The notes beneath the pieces are model-generated. The model searched no databases. It was not told where the DNA came from and saw only the letters and a program-made list of their open reading frames with translations. 64,000 nt of DNA from Zeus faber (Eukaryota > Chordata > Actinopteri > Zeiformes > Zeidae): the NCBI GenBank assembly GCA_960531495.1, contig OY482865.1, positions 16,057,951 to 16,121,950 on the forward strand, written 5' to 3'. A program made the position numbers and the translations under genes. Shown here in pieces: positions 13,968 to 26,480 of the stretch. The stretch's first letter is position 1. Each line of letters begins with the position of its first letter.

Positions 13968-15384
13968 TCACGCCTCCCCCTGCCGCCGTCGCTGCTGCAG
14001 GGCCCTCAGTGTGTCCCCGCTGAACTGGTAGGTGAGCTTCTTCTTCACCTTGAAGATCTCGCCGGAGCGGGCGTAGTTCCTGAGCGCCCGCGACATCTTC
14101 TGATAGGTCATGGGCCTCTTGTTGCCTTTCCTCTGGCCCCAGAGCGCCGCCACCTGGTCCTTGTTCATGGAGGAGAAGCGGAACACCCCGACGTTGGCCG
14201 GAACCCAGGACACGCAGTGGGCCATGCCCGGGTCCTCCAGCACCTCGAACAGAAAGTGGAAGAGCCGCGTCTTTCTGCCTGCAGCCGGAGAGAAGGTTGG
14301 GTGGAGGGAGGGGTGGCACGCAGCCCGAATTGGCATGACGGTTGCTACTGCGGTTTTCACTGTTTGTGTAAGCTTCGGGCTTTATGGTTGGAGGTGTTTG
14401 GTGCAGGATTAGCGGCAACCATTTGTCAACTCCAGCAGTTAGCAGTTGTGGGCAGCGTGTGAGTTAATAATTTCCTGAAACGATTCCCAGAAAGACTGGG
14501 AGTGGGGGCGCATATTTGTAAACATTGCGGTTATCTGATGGATATGTAAAACCACCTTATAAGCAAAGTCACGCACGGTCTCATTGTCGTTTGACGGTAA
14601 AGGGAAGGCCTCTTATTTGCTCTGCATTGTCGGGCTTTGGCAACCAAACTGTATTGTGTGGCCAGAAAAGCGGAACTCACCGCTCCCACTCGCTGCTGCG
14701 GGGCGGGGCAGAGGCGGCTGCCTGGCTGCCGGTGCGGAGGCTGGCGTCCCCGTCTCGTGTCCGGACAAGGCGGCTGCAATGTGGCGGATCGAGGCGTCCG
14801 CGTCTCGTGGCGTGACTTGGTGGAAGAGGGGCTTTGTGCTCTCATCAGACAGAAATAAAACTATTGATAACACATCCATTTGGACTCTAACACGAGGTTA
14901 TCCCACGCGCGCACAGATGTTATTTCACGACGTGGACAAAGAGGGAGAGACGTGGTACTTACGAAGGCCTCGCCGCCGCCCCAGTGCTCCTCACAGGTCG
15001 TCTCATCCACGGACACGCTCCTCGTCCAGTACACGTCGTCCGCTGGGAGAAGAAAAAACAACAAGCAGAGCATGCACGCTGAGGCGGGAAAGCTGATAAT
15101 CGCATTTCCTCGCGAAATAGTTCAAAGAGCGAGAAATGACGCCAACCGTTCCTGCTGTGATCTTTAGCGTTCTGTCTGTAGTACTCCTCCAGAAAGTCCA
15201 AAATGACCTCCAAGTCCGACTGGTTTTCCTGCAAGGAATTCTGTGCACAAGGAAAGAACAATGTCATTTGACAGCAGCGATATTGAATATTTATTCTGTT
15301 TGTTGGCGTTTCAGATTAACATTTCAACGTTGCACTTTATGGTCAATAGCAAAGTGGCTGCCGAGATGCGTCTCATTTTACCAT
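13968..15384 (-). CDS. SPI-subfamily ETS transcription factor (Spi-like, tandem to spic)
   Basis: Nuclear DNA-binding regulator of the PU.1/Spi-B/Spi-C subfamily. Exons on the minus strand are 13968-14278 (ETS domain to stop), 14681 to about 14831 (acceptor uncertain, 14840 is possible), 14963-15042 and 15147-15240. A candidate first exon ends in the start codon itself at 15382-15384 (ATG followed by GTAAAA). With that start the product is 212-215 aa. The ETS exon shows GRKTRLFHFLFEVLEDPGM, then WGQRKGNKRPMTYQKMSRAL, RNYARSGEI and KKKLTYQFSG. Both DNA-contacting arginines of the recognition helix (RALRNYAR) are kept. Exon 15147-15240 (SDLEVILDFLEEYY) parallels the acidic N-terminal exon of spic. 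Intron phases (0, 1, 0, 1) match spic exactly, so the two look like tandem paralogues. It resembles PU.1 slightly more in KVKKKLTYQFSG and Spi-C elsewhere. I do not assign a symbol. The first exon and the 14681 exon's acceptor are inference. Confidence 0.85.
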
Positions 15385-15845
15385 GCTTGGCTCAAGTTGA
15401 CTCTATTGTAGTGTAATCCTTATTGCTTCGTGTGGTGTCTCACCCAAGCTGGGACTAACACAGACTCCAGAGACTCTGAGACACACGGGGGTCTTATTAT
15501 ACCCTCCCCTGATACGGGGTCTTTTTTTTTTTTTTTTTTTTTCCCTCTGTTCGGGCATTTTCCACCCCTGGCTCGCAGCAACAATGACCATCATCCCACA
15601 AAGCCCACAGCCCCATCAACACGGTCTGCCAGCGCTGACCACATCCTCCCCTCCGCGCGAGATAACGCCGGCCTGGAGGCCCGCCCAAGACAGGGCCAGG
15701 TTTAAAAAAAAAAAAAAAACTCACACTCACTGCCATAATTCTTACCCCCTTGATGAAGGAAGGTGTCCAAACGCCCTGTGTTATTATGTTCCTGTTGTGA
15801 CGCTTACATTTGACAAGTTTGAATGTTTTGCTGTACAATTCTGTC

Positions 15846-16592
<747 letters not shown>

Positions 16593-17096
16593 TCATCATT
16601 TCATGTGTTTTCCCATCACTTAACTTGACACTGACACTTGAGATAAGACACTTTACTTAATTAATGAACATTTTATTAATACCATGGGGGAATTCAAGAC
16701 AGTGCACACTAAATTACACATCATCTCACATTTCCACCACTGAAAAAGGATTTAAAAAAAAATTCACACGTCCACCAGAATAGAATAGGAATACATACAA
16801 TTGTTTCAATTATAGTGTTAAATTTAAGATCCGCTCTTAGGACTGCCTCACCTTTGTTTAGACAACATAAAAAATGTATTCTGCACAACTTACTCCACAA
16901 GATTAAAACCCCCAAAAACATATAAAAAGGACTACGGAGATGAAAAAGATGTCACACGTGATGATTTTTTTTTTTTATTATTATATACAAGTAATCAAAA
17001 GTCTGATAAATTGTCAAAAACAATACAGCAAGTAAAGGACAGTAGAGCTTTCCTGAATAAATACTGGGGCAATATACAGAATAATATATCAATATA

Positions 17097-17100
<4 letters not shown>

Positions 17101-17168
<68 letters not shown>
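17101..17168. repeat. (AT)n microsatellite downstream of spic
   Basis: About 34 uninterrupted AT units, self-complementary and able to form a cruciform. Confidence 0.95.
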
Positions 17169-17170
<2 letters not shown>

Positions 17171-17421
17171 TATTTCATAGCACAGGGTGCTCAACTCTGG
17201 TCGTGTATACAGTATACTGTACACATAATTATTTGCACCTTAAAAGATGCACAGAACCTTTTGATTATATATTGTAAAATTCCACTGTATACATTATGGA
17301 CCCAACAAGCAATTTGTAGATACGCATTATTCATACTAGTAGTGACCATATAACATGTTATTCGAGTCCGGTCTGTGAAAAATGTTTTCTGCCTGACAGT
17401 GACAAACATTTGCAAACCAGC

Positions 17422-18233
17422 TCAGTGTCTGATGCAGTTGTGTGGCAGGAAGCTGGAAGCCAGGTCATAATGTTCCTGGAAGGGGTAATGGCCGTACCAG
17501 CTGCACCAGTCCGGCGGCGCCAGTCCACTGCAGCTCTGCTCGGCGTCCAGCTGGCTCTGGGGCACCTCCTGCGCGGGGTGGCCGCCCGCCGGCCTCGCCA
17601 GCTCCCGCCCGGGCCCGATCCTCTGGAGGACCGACGGGTTGAACTGATACGTCAGTTTGCGGCGCACCTTGCGGATCTCGCCCGTGCGGCTGTAGTTGCG
17701 CAGGGCCCTCGCCATCTTCTGATAGGTCATGGTCTTGCGGTTGCCCTTGCGCCGGCCCCAGCACTCGGCCAGCTTCTCCTTGTTCTTGGAGATGAAGTTG
17801 AAGGTGCCGTTGCTGCTGTCCGTCCACTGGATGGAGTCCCGCATGTTGGGGTCGTTCAGAGCCTCGTGCAGGTACTCGTACAGACGCAGCTTCTTCCGAC
17901 CTGAGTGTGGATAGAAAATGTCTGAACTGTCTCATCTCTAATGTACTGTAGTCTTAACGTCTGCTCCTCTAACTTCCTTGATAGTCCTGTCATAAGATTT
18001 CCTCCGTCTCTGGGGGAGGGAAGAATGTTTATTTTGACTAATCGTTGGGGTTAGAGTAGTCTATGAACCCCTCTGGTTACCTTTAACGTTCCTCGGCGGC
18101 GGTAAGACATGGTAGAACTGCGGAGATTCCGCCGCTACAGGCTGATCCAGGGAGACGTCGGGGACCACCAGCGGCCAAGAGTGGTGCTGAGGAAGACGCG
18201 TCAAATTCAGGGTTGGATTTTGTGTCGCCTTCG

Positions 18234-18271
<38 letters not shown>

Positions 18272-18862
18272 CGACATGCTCGCGGGAGTTTCTACTCACA
18301 GCGGTGTTGCTCCAGTCGTACGTGGGACCGGGCACATCGGGAGGGTGAGCGACGAGGCAACAGGAGATCTGACACACCGTAGGCTGCTGCTGCTGCTGCC
18401 CCAGAGTCTCAAAGTACTTGTACTCTGAACGGTGGGGGTAAGGAGCAGGCAGACCAATCAAACATCAGCGCACAAACCAAAGATCGCCTGGATCAAAAAA
18501 AGTCGCAATTCGAATTTTTGTCGCCTCTCGAAGGATGGAAGGCTGTGAGTTGGCGTGCGGAGATACACACCCGACTCGCAGTAGGAATTGTCCGAGTGTT
18601 GCTGAATCACCTCGATGGCGTCTTGGAAATGCTGGTTGAGGTCGTTGTCCGGGGACGTCTGAGGACGGCGGACACGTGAATGAAGTCTGATATTCACCAC
18701 GACAAATGAGCGGACAGTAGCGCTCACATATCAACCTTTTGATTCCCAATGGGGAATACCCGGTACTTTTTCCCAATACATTTAAAGGATTGCTTTCGGA
18801 AAGGTAGTATTTTCATGACTCACCATCCTGTATGGTGGAGTGTTACCCCACGTGGAGACCAT
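17422..18862 (-). CDS. spic: Transcription factor Spi-C
   Basis: ETS-family regulator. In mammals it drives red-pulp macrophage and iron-recycling programmes. Exons on the minus strand are 18824-18862 ([13 protein letters not shown]), 18571-18658, 18300-18424, 18081-18186 and 17422-17900, all GT-AG. The sum is 837 nt, giving 278 aa. The N-terminal part ([18 protein letters not shown]) matches human SPIC (LGQAFEDAFEVLRQHS). Exon 3 has a Q5 run and TYDW, like human VYNW. The last exon encodes the ETS domain [20 protein letters not shown], then [38 protein letters not shown] and [12 protein letters not shown], with both recognition-helix arginines kept. The C-terminal tail is rich in aromatic residues, as in human. 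It lies next to mybpc1 as in mammals (human 12q23). The start was chosen because this short exon ends at a good donor in the right phase. Confidence 0.93.
18238..18269. repeat. (CA)n microsatellite in spic intron
   Basis: About 16 CA units in the 113-bp intron between spic exons 18300-18424 and 18081-18186. They lie about 30 bp inside the donor and take up roughly a quarter of the intron. Confidence 0.9.
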
Positions 18863-18924
18863 CGCTCTTCTTCCGTCTATAATATAGCTACACCTGGAGT
18901 GCAGGTACGCATCCTTTTGCCAGG

Positions 18925-18934
18925 TATATATATA
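18925..18934 (-). promoter_or_regulatory. spic: Possible TATA element of spic
   Basis: A TATATATATA stretch lies 63 bp upstream of the proposed spic start codon, giving a start site about 30-35 bp before the ATG. It is low-complexity, so it could equally be a chance AT run. Confidence 0.25.
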
Positions 18935-19612
18935 CAGTATGTGGGGCTGACATCCAATACGTGTTCGCTGTTGGCCGGTTTAACTGCGGCAACGTCATGT
19001 CGTAGACCAATACTTCTCTTTTTGGGGAAGAATAGATGAGATAGAGATCTGACCATCGCACTTTCACAGAACGGAGATTTAAATTTAGGAAAGAAAAAAA
19101 AAATAATAATCTATTTTATTGCCCGTTGCTCACTAAGCCGAGGATTAGCAGAAACCACACATTTGCATAGCGTGGTATTTATTAAAAATACACATCAATA
19201 CTAAGAGACGCTTTTCACTTGGGTTTATTGTAAATTTAAATCAGAGCCAGGGTGGGTGTGGTGGGGAGGGTGGGGTAAACCCTTTTTCAGCCAAACCAAA
19301 ACATTTGGGCGTCCTACCAGTGTGCTCCGTGAAGCGACACCATATTAAAGGACAGTTGATATCTCAGTTTATAAAGATCCAACACCAATTGGAAACCATA
19401 AAAATCTACAAACGATTCTTTACGGCCCCAATACACCCTAATACACCATTAACTATACATAGTTAATGGTGGTTAAATTAACTTGGTTTTTAGGTAACTA
19501 GGTAAGTCACTCGGACTATGCAGGGACTACTCCCAGTTATAGCATTTATAGTCCGCATCTTACAATGCAAACAAAAACTTTCTTTCAACTCGGATTTTCT
19601 ATCTGTCGTACG

Positions 19613-19649
<37 letters not shown>

Positions 19650-20762
19650 ATATTTTCATGCAGATTCTATCCGACCAAGCTGACCAAACCTCAAATGCAC
19701 CTGGGAAGGTTAATGGTTAATGATGTTTAACTCGGACCGCACCTCAAGTCAAACCCACCTTCCAATAAACGCTGTTTGTTTTTTTCTTCCTTTTTTTTTC
19801 GGAGAGGTCCAAACACCAGTTTTAAATATCAACCGACTTTTCCCCAGAAGTTCCCCTTTCGGCTCAGTCGCTGGCGAGGTGGAAAGAGCCGTGGAAACAA
19901 GGCGGCAATAGATGGGCACAGATTACAGCAAGGCAAAAGATTTATCCAGTCGGGTCGAGTGGAATTTATTTATGGAGCGTATTTCGAGTCGTTTCGACCG
20001 GAGCGCTGCACAGGAAACGGTCAAAGGAAAATGAAATAAACACGCAGAAATAAAACGACAGAGACACCACACGCGAGAAGAAATAGGGCACAAACACGCA
20101 AACACCGCAGACCTCGTGCACATTCAAAGCCCAAAGGAAATAGGTGGGTGTTACTATGGGGTTTAAAGGTTTTAACAAGGAAAGACAAATCACGTTTTGT
20201 GGATCATTTTGGTCAAAAAGTTCGACAAAAGACCAAGTTTTGATCTTGATTCTTTCATTTTTGTGTCCTATTTCACTTTGAATTTCAGCCTTGGTTCTAT
20301 CCACGAAGAAACACGACTTTCAGAGTGGACGTTTCTGCGCTGGGTGATTTGCGATTTACATCCGTGTGTGTGTGTGTGTGTCTGTGTGTGTGTGTGTGTG
20401 TGTGCGTGTGCGTGTGTCTGTGTGTGTGTGTTGGACTGTTTCCTGTCTGTGCAGTGCGCTGATAAAAACTCCGAACCACAAACCCTCACCTTTTTCCCTC
20501 TCCATCCTTCCATCTTTCCATTCATGTCGAAACCTCTGTCAAGTGACCTCCATAAATTCTGCAACCGCAGCGCTACACCTCAAACTATATGTCATTTCTT
20601 TCTTTTTTTAAATTTTTTTTATATTATTTTATTTTTTTCAGATCTTTTGGAATCAAATGAGAAAAAAAGAAAGAAAACTCTGCTGCCGTTCAAGATGTTA
20701 TGTTTGTGTCATCTAAAACAACCGAGGTATACCTGTAGGACATACCTACCTGCACATACATA
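18935..20762. other. Intergenic region upstream of spic
   Basis: No gene recognised. It contains a (GAT)n microsatellite at 19614-19648, TG-rich repeat at about 20364-20432 and poly-T stretches. A poly-aspartate open frame over the GAT tract is an artefact. Confidence 0.5.
19614..19648. repeat. (GAT)n microsatellite
   Basis: Eleven to twelve perfect GAT units in the intergenic region upstream of spic. Confidence 0.95.
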
Positions 20763-21259
20763 TACAGGGGGTGGACAAAATGCAGGAACCGCTAGAATCA
20801 AGGAAGCAATGAGCAGCAGGGACGACCTTTACCTTCAGGACACCTGCAATCCTTCTAGGAACGCTGCCACACAAGTCCTGAATCTGATGGTAGGGGTACA
20901 TCGCAACATTCTTCCAGGTGTAAAAATCCTCCAGTTATTTTGGGGACGAAGGGGGTGGAGCTCTGCTTTGCACCCTACAGAACTTTCCAGGAAGGTTCGG
21001 TTGGTAGGGGAACATCGTGAGGGGGGAACGGTGTTTGGCGCCGTGGGACGTGCCTGGTCCTTCCCTGTAAAATGACCCCCGCGGCCCTTGACCGCCGCAT
21101 GACCCCGGTGGAGAAGCTGTTGGACCCGGCGACTCCCAGGAGGCGGCTGCCCCTACCATTACGGATCCCCCACCGCTGGGGTCCCAGGCATCCTTTCTCT
21201 CAACATAAATCTGTCCCCATCTAGGAAAAAGGGTGAAATATGACTCATCAGACCACATT

Positions 21260-21309
<50 letters not shown>

Positions 21310-21570
21310 GCTCAGTGGTGCAGGCTTTTCTGCTCCGCACGCAGCATTGTGTTTCTTTTTAGGTCGGCCTTGGGTACCAGAGGTTTCCTGCCGTAAATTC
21401 TGGCTTTGTGGAGCTCCCGATGTGTCGTTTTTGTCGAGACTGGTTCGTGAGTGCAGGTTTTTTTTACGAAGGGTGCACCTGCAGTTTTGCCGGTGGCTAT
21501 TTGGCCTCGTTGGGGCTCTGTTGTTTGGTGCTCATGCCGATTTACAAATTCGGATCCCTGACACACACCG
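20763..21570 (-). mobile_element. Decayed Tc1/mariner-like DNA transposon (copy 1)
   Basis: The minus strand carries Tc1-type transposase remnants. Around 21330-21440 is a segment with STKTTHRELHKARIYGRKPL. Around 21160-21258 is WSDESYFTLFPRWGQIYVER followed by DPSGGGSVMV, the family's DE-containing catalytic core and GGGSVM motif. A (TG)n microsatellite (21263-21308) has expanded inside the transposase. The 3' end on the minus strand (plus coordinate 20763) reads TACAGGGGGTGGACAAAATG, which resembles the terminal repeat of copy 2 near 62170. The other terminus is not recognisable. Frames shift several times, so it is inactive. This is the ordinary decay of a cut-and-paste transposon. Confidence 0.8.
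21263..21308. repeat. (TG)n inside Tc1-like copy 1
   Basis: About 23 TG units located between two transposase segments that are adjacent in the family, so the repeat grew after the element had decayed. Confidence 0.93.
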
Positions 21571-21599
21571 ACAATTATGAATCAATTAGTGTATTTATA

Positions 21600-23449
21600 T
21601 GTGTTTCTCTTTGATCGGTTGATCAGATAGAAAGGAGGATGAACAGGGAGTGAAATAAGTAGAAAGATAAAGGAGAACAAAGGGAGATGGGGCAAAACAA
21701 AACAAAAATATACAAATGGAGCTGCAAAGAGAGAGAGAGACCAGAGAGAGAGAGAGACAGGTTTTTTTCTTTTCCTTTTTTTTTTAATGGTGGATCAGGT
21801 GTGCGGGACACTTTGCAAACAAAGAAGCATTTTCCTTCCTCTTCTAAATTCAATAGCCGCATGAAACCGCAGGGCAGCCGGCCACCGCTCTACTTCTTTA
21901 TTTTCCGCCACATGGGTGAAATCAAGAAGTTTGAAGTCACCGGCACACACTGGACAAACAAGCTGTTGATGAAGCCTTATCTGTGTGATGGCACACACTG
22001 TAGAAGAACAAGCAGCCTTTTGTCTTTAGAGATTACTGAGATATATTTGAATGCTTTTAAACTTGTCTATATAAGTGTAATTGTAAAACAATTCATTATT
22101 TAAATATTGCTTTTGCTTTTGTTTTTTGTTTTTTTTGTTGTTGTTTTTTGCAGCCTGCCAGGCAGTGCAGCTTTTGGGTCATGCTGCCTTTATTTGATGT
22201 ATTTTATTCTTTTTTTAATTTCAGAAATTCACTTTCTACAACTTAAAAATATATTTTTTAACTATCAGACATAATGCCATAAATTAAATTGAACTTGGTA
22301 CATTTCAATTGAAAAGCGACATCAAAATCAGAACTTTTCTCATCCATTTCACTTTGCAGTGAAATTCTAGCTAATTAAATCCCGATCCAATTGTTGATAT
22401 CAATGTCACACATTTTAGAATTTTAGAAAGAAGAATTATGTATGAATCATATAGTAATTTAAAATTACTCTTGATTTTGAAATGACAATTTTAGCTTTAG
22501 CTCCGCGGTTAATGCTTTACTGATTGAGTGCAGTGTCGCCTGTTAACTAACAGGGGTCGGCGGGAACCTTGACCCATAGGCCTTCAGGACGCCTTTGCCA
22601 CTCAGCGTTGGGAGACTTGAATATCAGGTGAGGATCAAACCCACGTGTTACAATTCTGACTGGTTGTGTCACATTTTCTCCCTCTTCCCTTTCCGTCCTC
22701 TTCTGTTTACCACATTTTCTGTGTCGTGTGATATGTTTTTGATCCACTTGGTTTATTTCTCTGTCCATTTGCAGAGAGAGTTAAACAAAACGGGACGGTG
22801 CAATGGACTTAAATATGGATGCACTGTTTAGTGTGTACAATGCAAATTATGTCACAACAAACATTATAACGGAATTATATTCATTACCATTTTACATGGT
22901 CCTTAAGGGGCATGAACAGGGAGGTACATTTCGATGGCATTCAATTTAGATGGCATCAGTAAATGTGGTGTGTACAATATGTATACAATATGGTGCATCA
23001 CATGAGCTGGTCATGGTATAATCAAATAAGTCCCCCATCTAGGATAATTCTTTAATGTTGCTGTTCAGGGTGATAAACTGAGAAACAGAACCACACAAAA
23101 AAAGAATAACAAAGATTTGTGATTTTTCGCATGAAATGGTGACTTCATTCGTGACGTTTTTTTTTCTTTTACAGATCTGGATTAACTCGTGCAACAGTTG
23201 TTGTACACCGGAAATTGAAGGCCTTGAGCTCTTATGGGAGCTGAGGTAGCACAAAAAGCATCTGAACATCCACTTGAAAATTTTTCCAACAGTAATTACA
23301 CTACGCAGCGACCATCGCCAGACAGTAAAATCCAGAATACAGGAAGTGAAGAGATGGTTATACCATTAGAGGGGAAAAAAAAACAAAAAAAAAAAAAAAC
23401 ATGAAACACTACGTTGATCTGGTGCTACGTGTTCAGATAAAGTGGTTTT
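21600..23449. other. Intergenic region downstream of bcl2l13
   Basis: AT-rich sequence with no recognised coding exon or transposon. The part nearest 23449 is probably the bcl2l13 3' untranslated region on the minus strand. Confidence 0.45.
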
Positions 23450-24400
23450 CTACTTTTTGCAGTAGGCCACAGCACCATAAACCATAACTCCCACTACAGC
23501 TACAACAGCTGCACTGCCACATAGCACCAGTGGCAGCTCCGCTGAGCTGGGTGGAGCGGCGGTTTGGGGCTGATGTGTCTTCATCGGGGCTTCCTCTGGC
23601 ACGGTAACAGAGCGTTTCTCCTCAGGAAGTAGGGGAATCTGTGTGAACTCCGATCGGTTGTCAGTGTGGCTCTCTGCCGAAGGCTCGCCAGCCACGGGCA
23701 CCAGAACCGGAGGAGGGTGGAGCTCCTGCATGGAAAAGAGCTCCTCCACCTCAGAGGTGGTGGCTGAGGGGACTGGCGTGGAGGTGGTGGAAGGGGGCTG
23801 TAGTTTGACAATGGGCAGGGGCGGCATGGCCATTGGTGGGACCACCTGCATGAACTCGACGGACCGCTGGACCTTCTTCGCTGACACCAGGATCTCCCCG
23901 GTTTCCGGGGCGTGGAGGTCCTGCTCCTCCCGCCTGAGCTCTGCCAGCTCCCTCTCACCTCCTAGAAGACTCAAAACGCTGCTCTGCAGCTCCTCCTCCT
24001 CCTCCTCTTCCTCCGCTCTGCCCCTCTCCTCCTCCTCTTTCGCCACCGCTGCCTTGGCGGCCTCCTCCAACAGCTCGGCCTCCTCCCGCTCCACATGGAC
24101 CATGTCGGAGAGGGAGGAGTGGTTGTTCTCTTCTCCCGCCGGGACCATCCCGTCACTGCTGTCCAGGCTCTTGGTGTCCTCTGGGTCCATATCCCCCATT
24201 GTGGACCAGGACTCTGCCAGGAGACTCTCACTTTGCCACGGCCCGCCGCTCTCCTCCTGTGTAGGAGGCAAGCCGGCGGGGGTGGAGGTCAGCGACTCCG
24301 GCCGCTGTCCTCCAGGGAGGAAAGTGGCTTCACCACCACCACCTCCATCCTCCCTGCCGGACTCCACTGGGGCCTTTTCCTCCAGAATGAAGGCCGGATG
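23450..24400 (-). CDS. bcl2l13: Bcl-2-like protein 13, terminal exon
   Basis: BCL2L13 is a mitochondrial outer-membrane protein that promotes fission and acts as a mitophagy receptor. The visible exon begins after the acceptor GTGCCTCTGCAG at 24400 in phase 0 and runs 316 codons to TAG at 23450-23452. Identifying stretches are WQSESLLAESWSTMGDMDPE, then KSLDSSDG and SDMVHVEREEAEL, matching human (PESWQQIAMDPEEVKSLDS and SDIVHVEKEE). A glutamate-rich run follows, and the chain ends in a tail anchor with basic tip (LVLCGSAAVVAVVGVMVYGA then CKK). Human BCL2L13 has its LC3-binding WQQI here; this fish has WSTM. The upstream exons with the BCL-2 homology regions could not be found in 24401-28900, although head-to-head placement against atp6v1e1, as in human 22q11, says they should be there. 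Confidence 0.9.
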   Translation of the reverse strand, partial: HPAFILEEKAPVESGREDGGGGGEATFLPGGQRPESLTSTPAGLPPTQEESGGPWQSESLLAESWSTMGDMDPEDTKSLDSSDGMVPAGEENNHSSLSDMVHVEREEAELLEEAAKAAVAKEEEERGRAEEEEEEEELQSSVLSLLGGERELAELRREEQDLHAPETGEILVSAKKVQRSVEFMQVVPPMAMPPLPIVKLQPPSTTSTPVPSATTSEVEELFSMQELHPPPVLVPVAGEPSAESHTDNRSEFTQIPLLPEEKRSVTVPEEAPMKTHQPQTAAPPSSAELPLVLCGSAAVVAVVGVMVYGAVAYCKK

Positions 24401-24575
24401 CTGCAGAGGCACGGTAGAACACATCAGTCAAGATACATAGTGGAGCAACCTTTTTTGTATAATGGTAATTGTATGGTAATGTTATTGTTGGTGTTTTTTT
24501 TTTTTTTTTACTCATTTCATATGATTTCATATAATTTATTATATCATCTTAACAGTCATGGTAAACCACAAAAAA

Positions 24576-24580
24576 AGAAA

Positions 24581-24640
<60 letters not shown>
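24576..24640. repeat. (AT)n microsatellite upstream of bcl2l13 exon
   Basis: About 30 AT units between poly-A and poly-T-like flanks, in the presumed intron 5' of the terminal bcl2l13 exon. Confidence 0.93.
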
Positions 24641-24645
<5 letters not shown>

Positions 24646-24899
24646 TACATTTACTTTAATATATTTATTCAGATTACATTTCATGTTGTTCGTTATAAGG
24701 TGGATTTTTTTCTGAGGCGAGTGTCCTCGATGACACAAGTTCCGACTGGAAAAACGCACTCACCCATCTGTCTGCGTTGCAGTGGCTGTGTCTATGTATA
24801 GCTCTGTCCCTGCATATCTTTCTATGTTTAGACACCATATACATCTTCATCTGTCACCCCGACATTGGCAGCCATTTCAAATGGCGTGAGCACTGGTGA

Positions 24900-26480
24900 G
24901 GGAGTGAGGAATTCGCAGGGAAGGTGATGTAAGATTTATGCGACGCCACTGGGCCCCGCGTCGATACTGTCATTACAAAAAGGCGTCGGATGTTGACATA
25001 TTGTTCGCATGGCCCGGCTGGGTTAAATCAAGAGAGTATTCCCTGGAGTCTCTACGAATTCCTTGAGCGCTGGTCAGTGCAGCGTAAGGGTGACCCTCTT
25101 CACCCTGTGTGCCGTGTCCAGATTTTCGGACGGAAAATATTTACCAGCCCGTAAAAACCCGCAATAGATACCCTGAACACTTGTTCCGTTGTGTACCGTA
25201 GTGTCACATTCCCGGTATGTTCCCCGTGTGCCGGCGAAACTTGACGCAAAGATTCTATAGTCTGTTGGAAACGTAATGCAACTCAATCACTTCTGAATAT
25301 ACTGTTTCTATGGAGGTCTCGGGCACTTTTTAGCCCGGTTTCAGGCGGAGAATCTAAAATCTGGGGGATTAAGAAGGAGACCGCTATAAATAAACAGATC
25401 AGGGCATCGGCAATAAGGAGCATCTGCAACAGGAGGTGAACTGTAACAGATTTGCTCCTGAGCTACAGTTGTGTGTAAATAGCGGAAATAAACCGTAAAC
25501 AAACTGTAAGGTAAACTGTCCGGAGAGAACACAGGAAATTGTTTTAAGGGGGGAGAACCCATTTCTCCCTTGTTGTACAAGCGGTGACATTTGAGATGCC
25601 TTCGGCGTGCCTTCAACCCTATGCCCCGGTACCCGGAGGTCCCCTAAGTGGATATCACAAAGAAAAACCCTCCCTTTATTTCCCAACACTGCTTGTGTTT
25701 TTAAAACTAGTAAATGCATTTCATCGTGTTTTGGTGTATATGTCATTGAAATAGTTACGCCGCACCTCTCTGAGCCCTGTAAGTCACCAGACAAGGCGGG
25801 ATTTGGACTACATTCCACCCCGTTGTCAGGGGTTTAATGCCGGCCTAAGCAGCACATTGTCTTGCGTCGGAGGCCTGCGGGTCGCGGCGCACAAGAATGG
25901 ATCCCATTAGCCGCTGGGGCGAATGTCCCCGAAGATTTAAGCCGTCCAGTCGGGCGTTTAAAATCTTCCACAATGGGTTACCGTGCTAAGAAATCAACAA
26001 ACCGTTTCCACCGCACTGTGATCCTCGTTTACTTGGCCTACATAAGTAATTGGATTCCCATTGATCCTATCCCGGCAACAAACAAAAAAAACACCAAAGA
26101 TCCGTTTAAGGTGGTGGAAAACAATCAGTGTGATGTTGGACAGTGCCTTTATATGATAATGACTTTGACTGTACGCGAACACAATACCAGCGATGAGATC
26201 AGTGGCCGAGAGCCAATCAGAATTGAGGTAAGGTCACTCGGACAGGACGAAACAGGAAGTGCGGAAGAACAACTTGTAGAACTTCTTATCAAGAAAAGGA
26301 ACTGACAACCGGAATAATCAAGGCCTGACCCACAGAGGGGTGCTCTATATACCCCTCTACCGACGGCGGACGTCTTCCTTCACTATTTAAAAGTAGTCCT
26401 GAGTGACCTTTTGATGACCTATAACCGCCGATGTGGTTATCCACGGAAATTTAGTCCCGACCGACACGTACGAGGTCCGG
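24900..26480 (+). mobile_element. Unidentified non-repetitive block, possibly an old retrovirus-like relic
   Basis: About 1.5 kb, free of microsatellites, with a promoter-like TATAAATAAA (about 25385) and, from 25975, a 110-codon plus-strand frame with a hydrophobic N-terminal stretch (VILVYLAYISNWIPI) followed by a CDVGQC cluster. This would suit the signal peptide and start of an envelope-like protein. Matching terminal repeats, gag and pol were not recognised. If it is a retrovirus-like fossil it is far from whole, and its family and age cannot be given from sequence alone. Unique host sequence remains possible. Confidence 0.25.

Noticed and set aside
19518-19730. Open frame with an aspartate run
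   Set aside because: Produced by a GAT microsatellite.
23643-24640. Plus-strand open frames of 265 and 181 codons over the bcl2l13 exon
   Set aside because: Antisense shadows of the bcl2l13 coding exon. The minus strand has the conserved sequence, tail anchor and proper acceptor.
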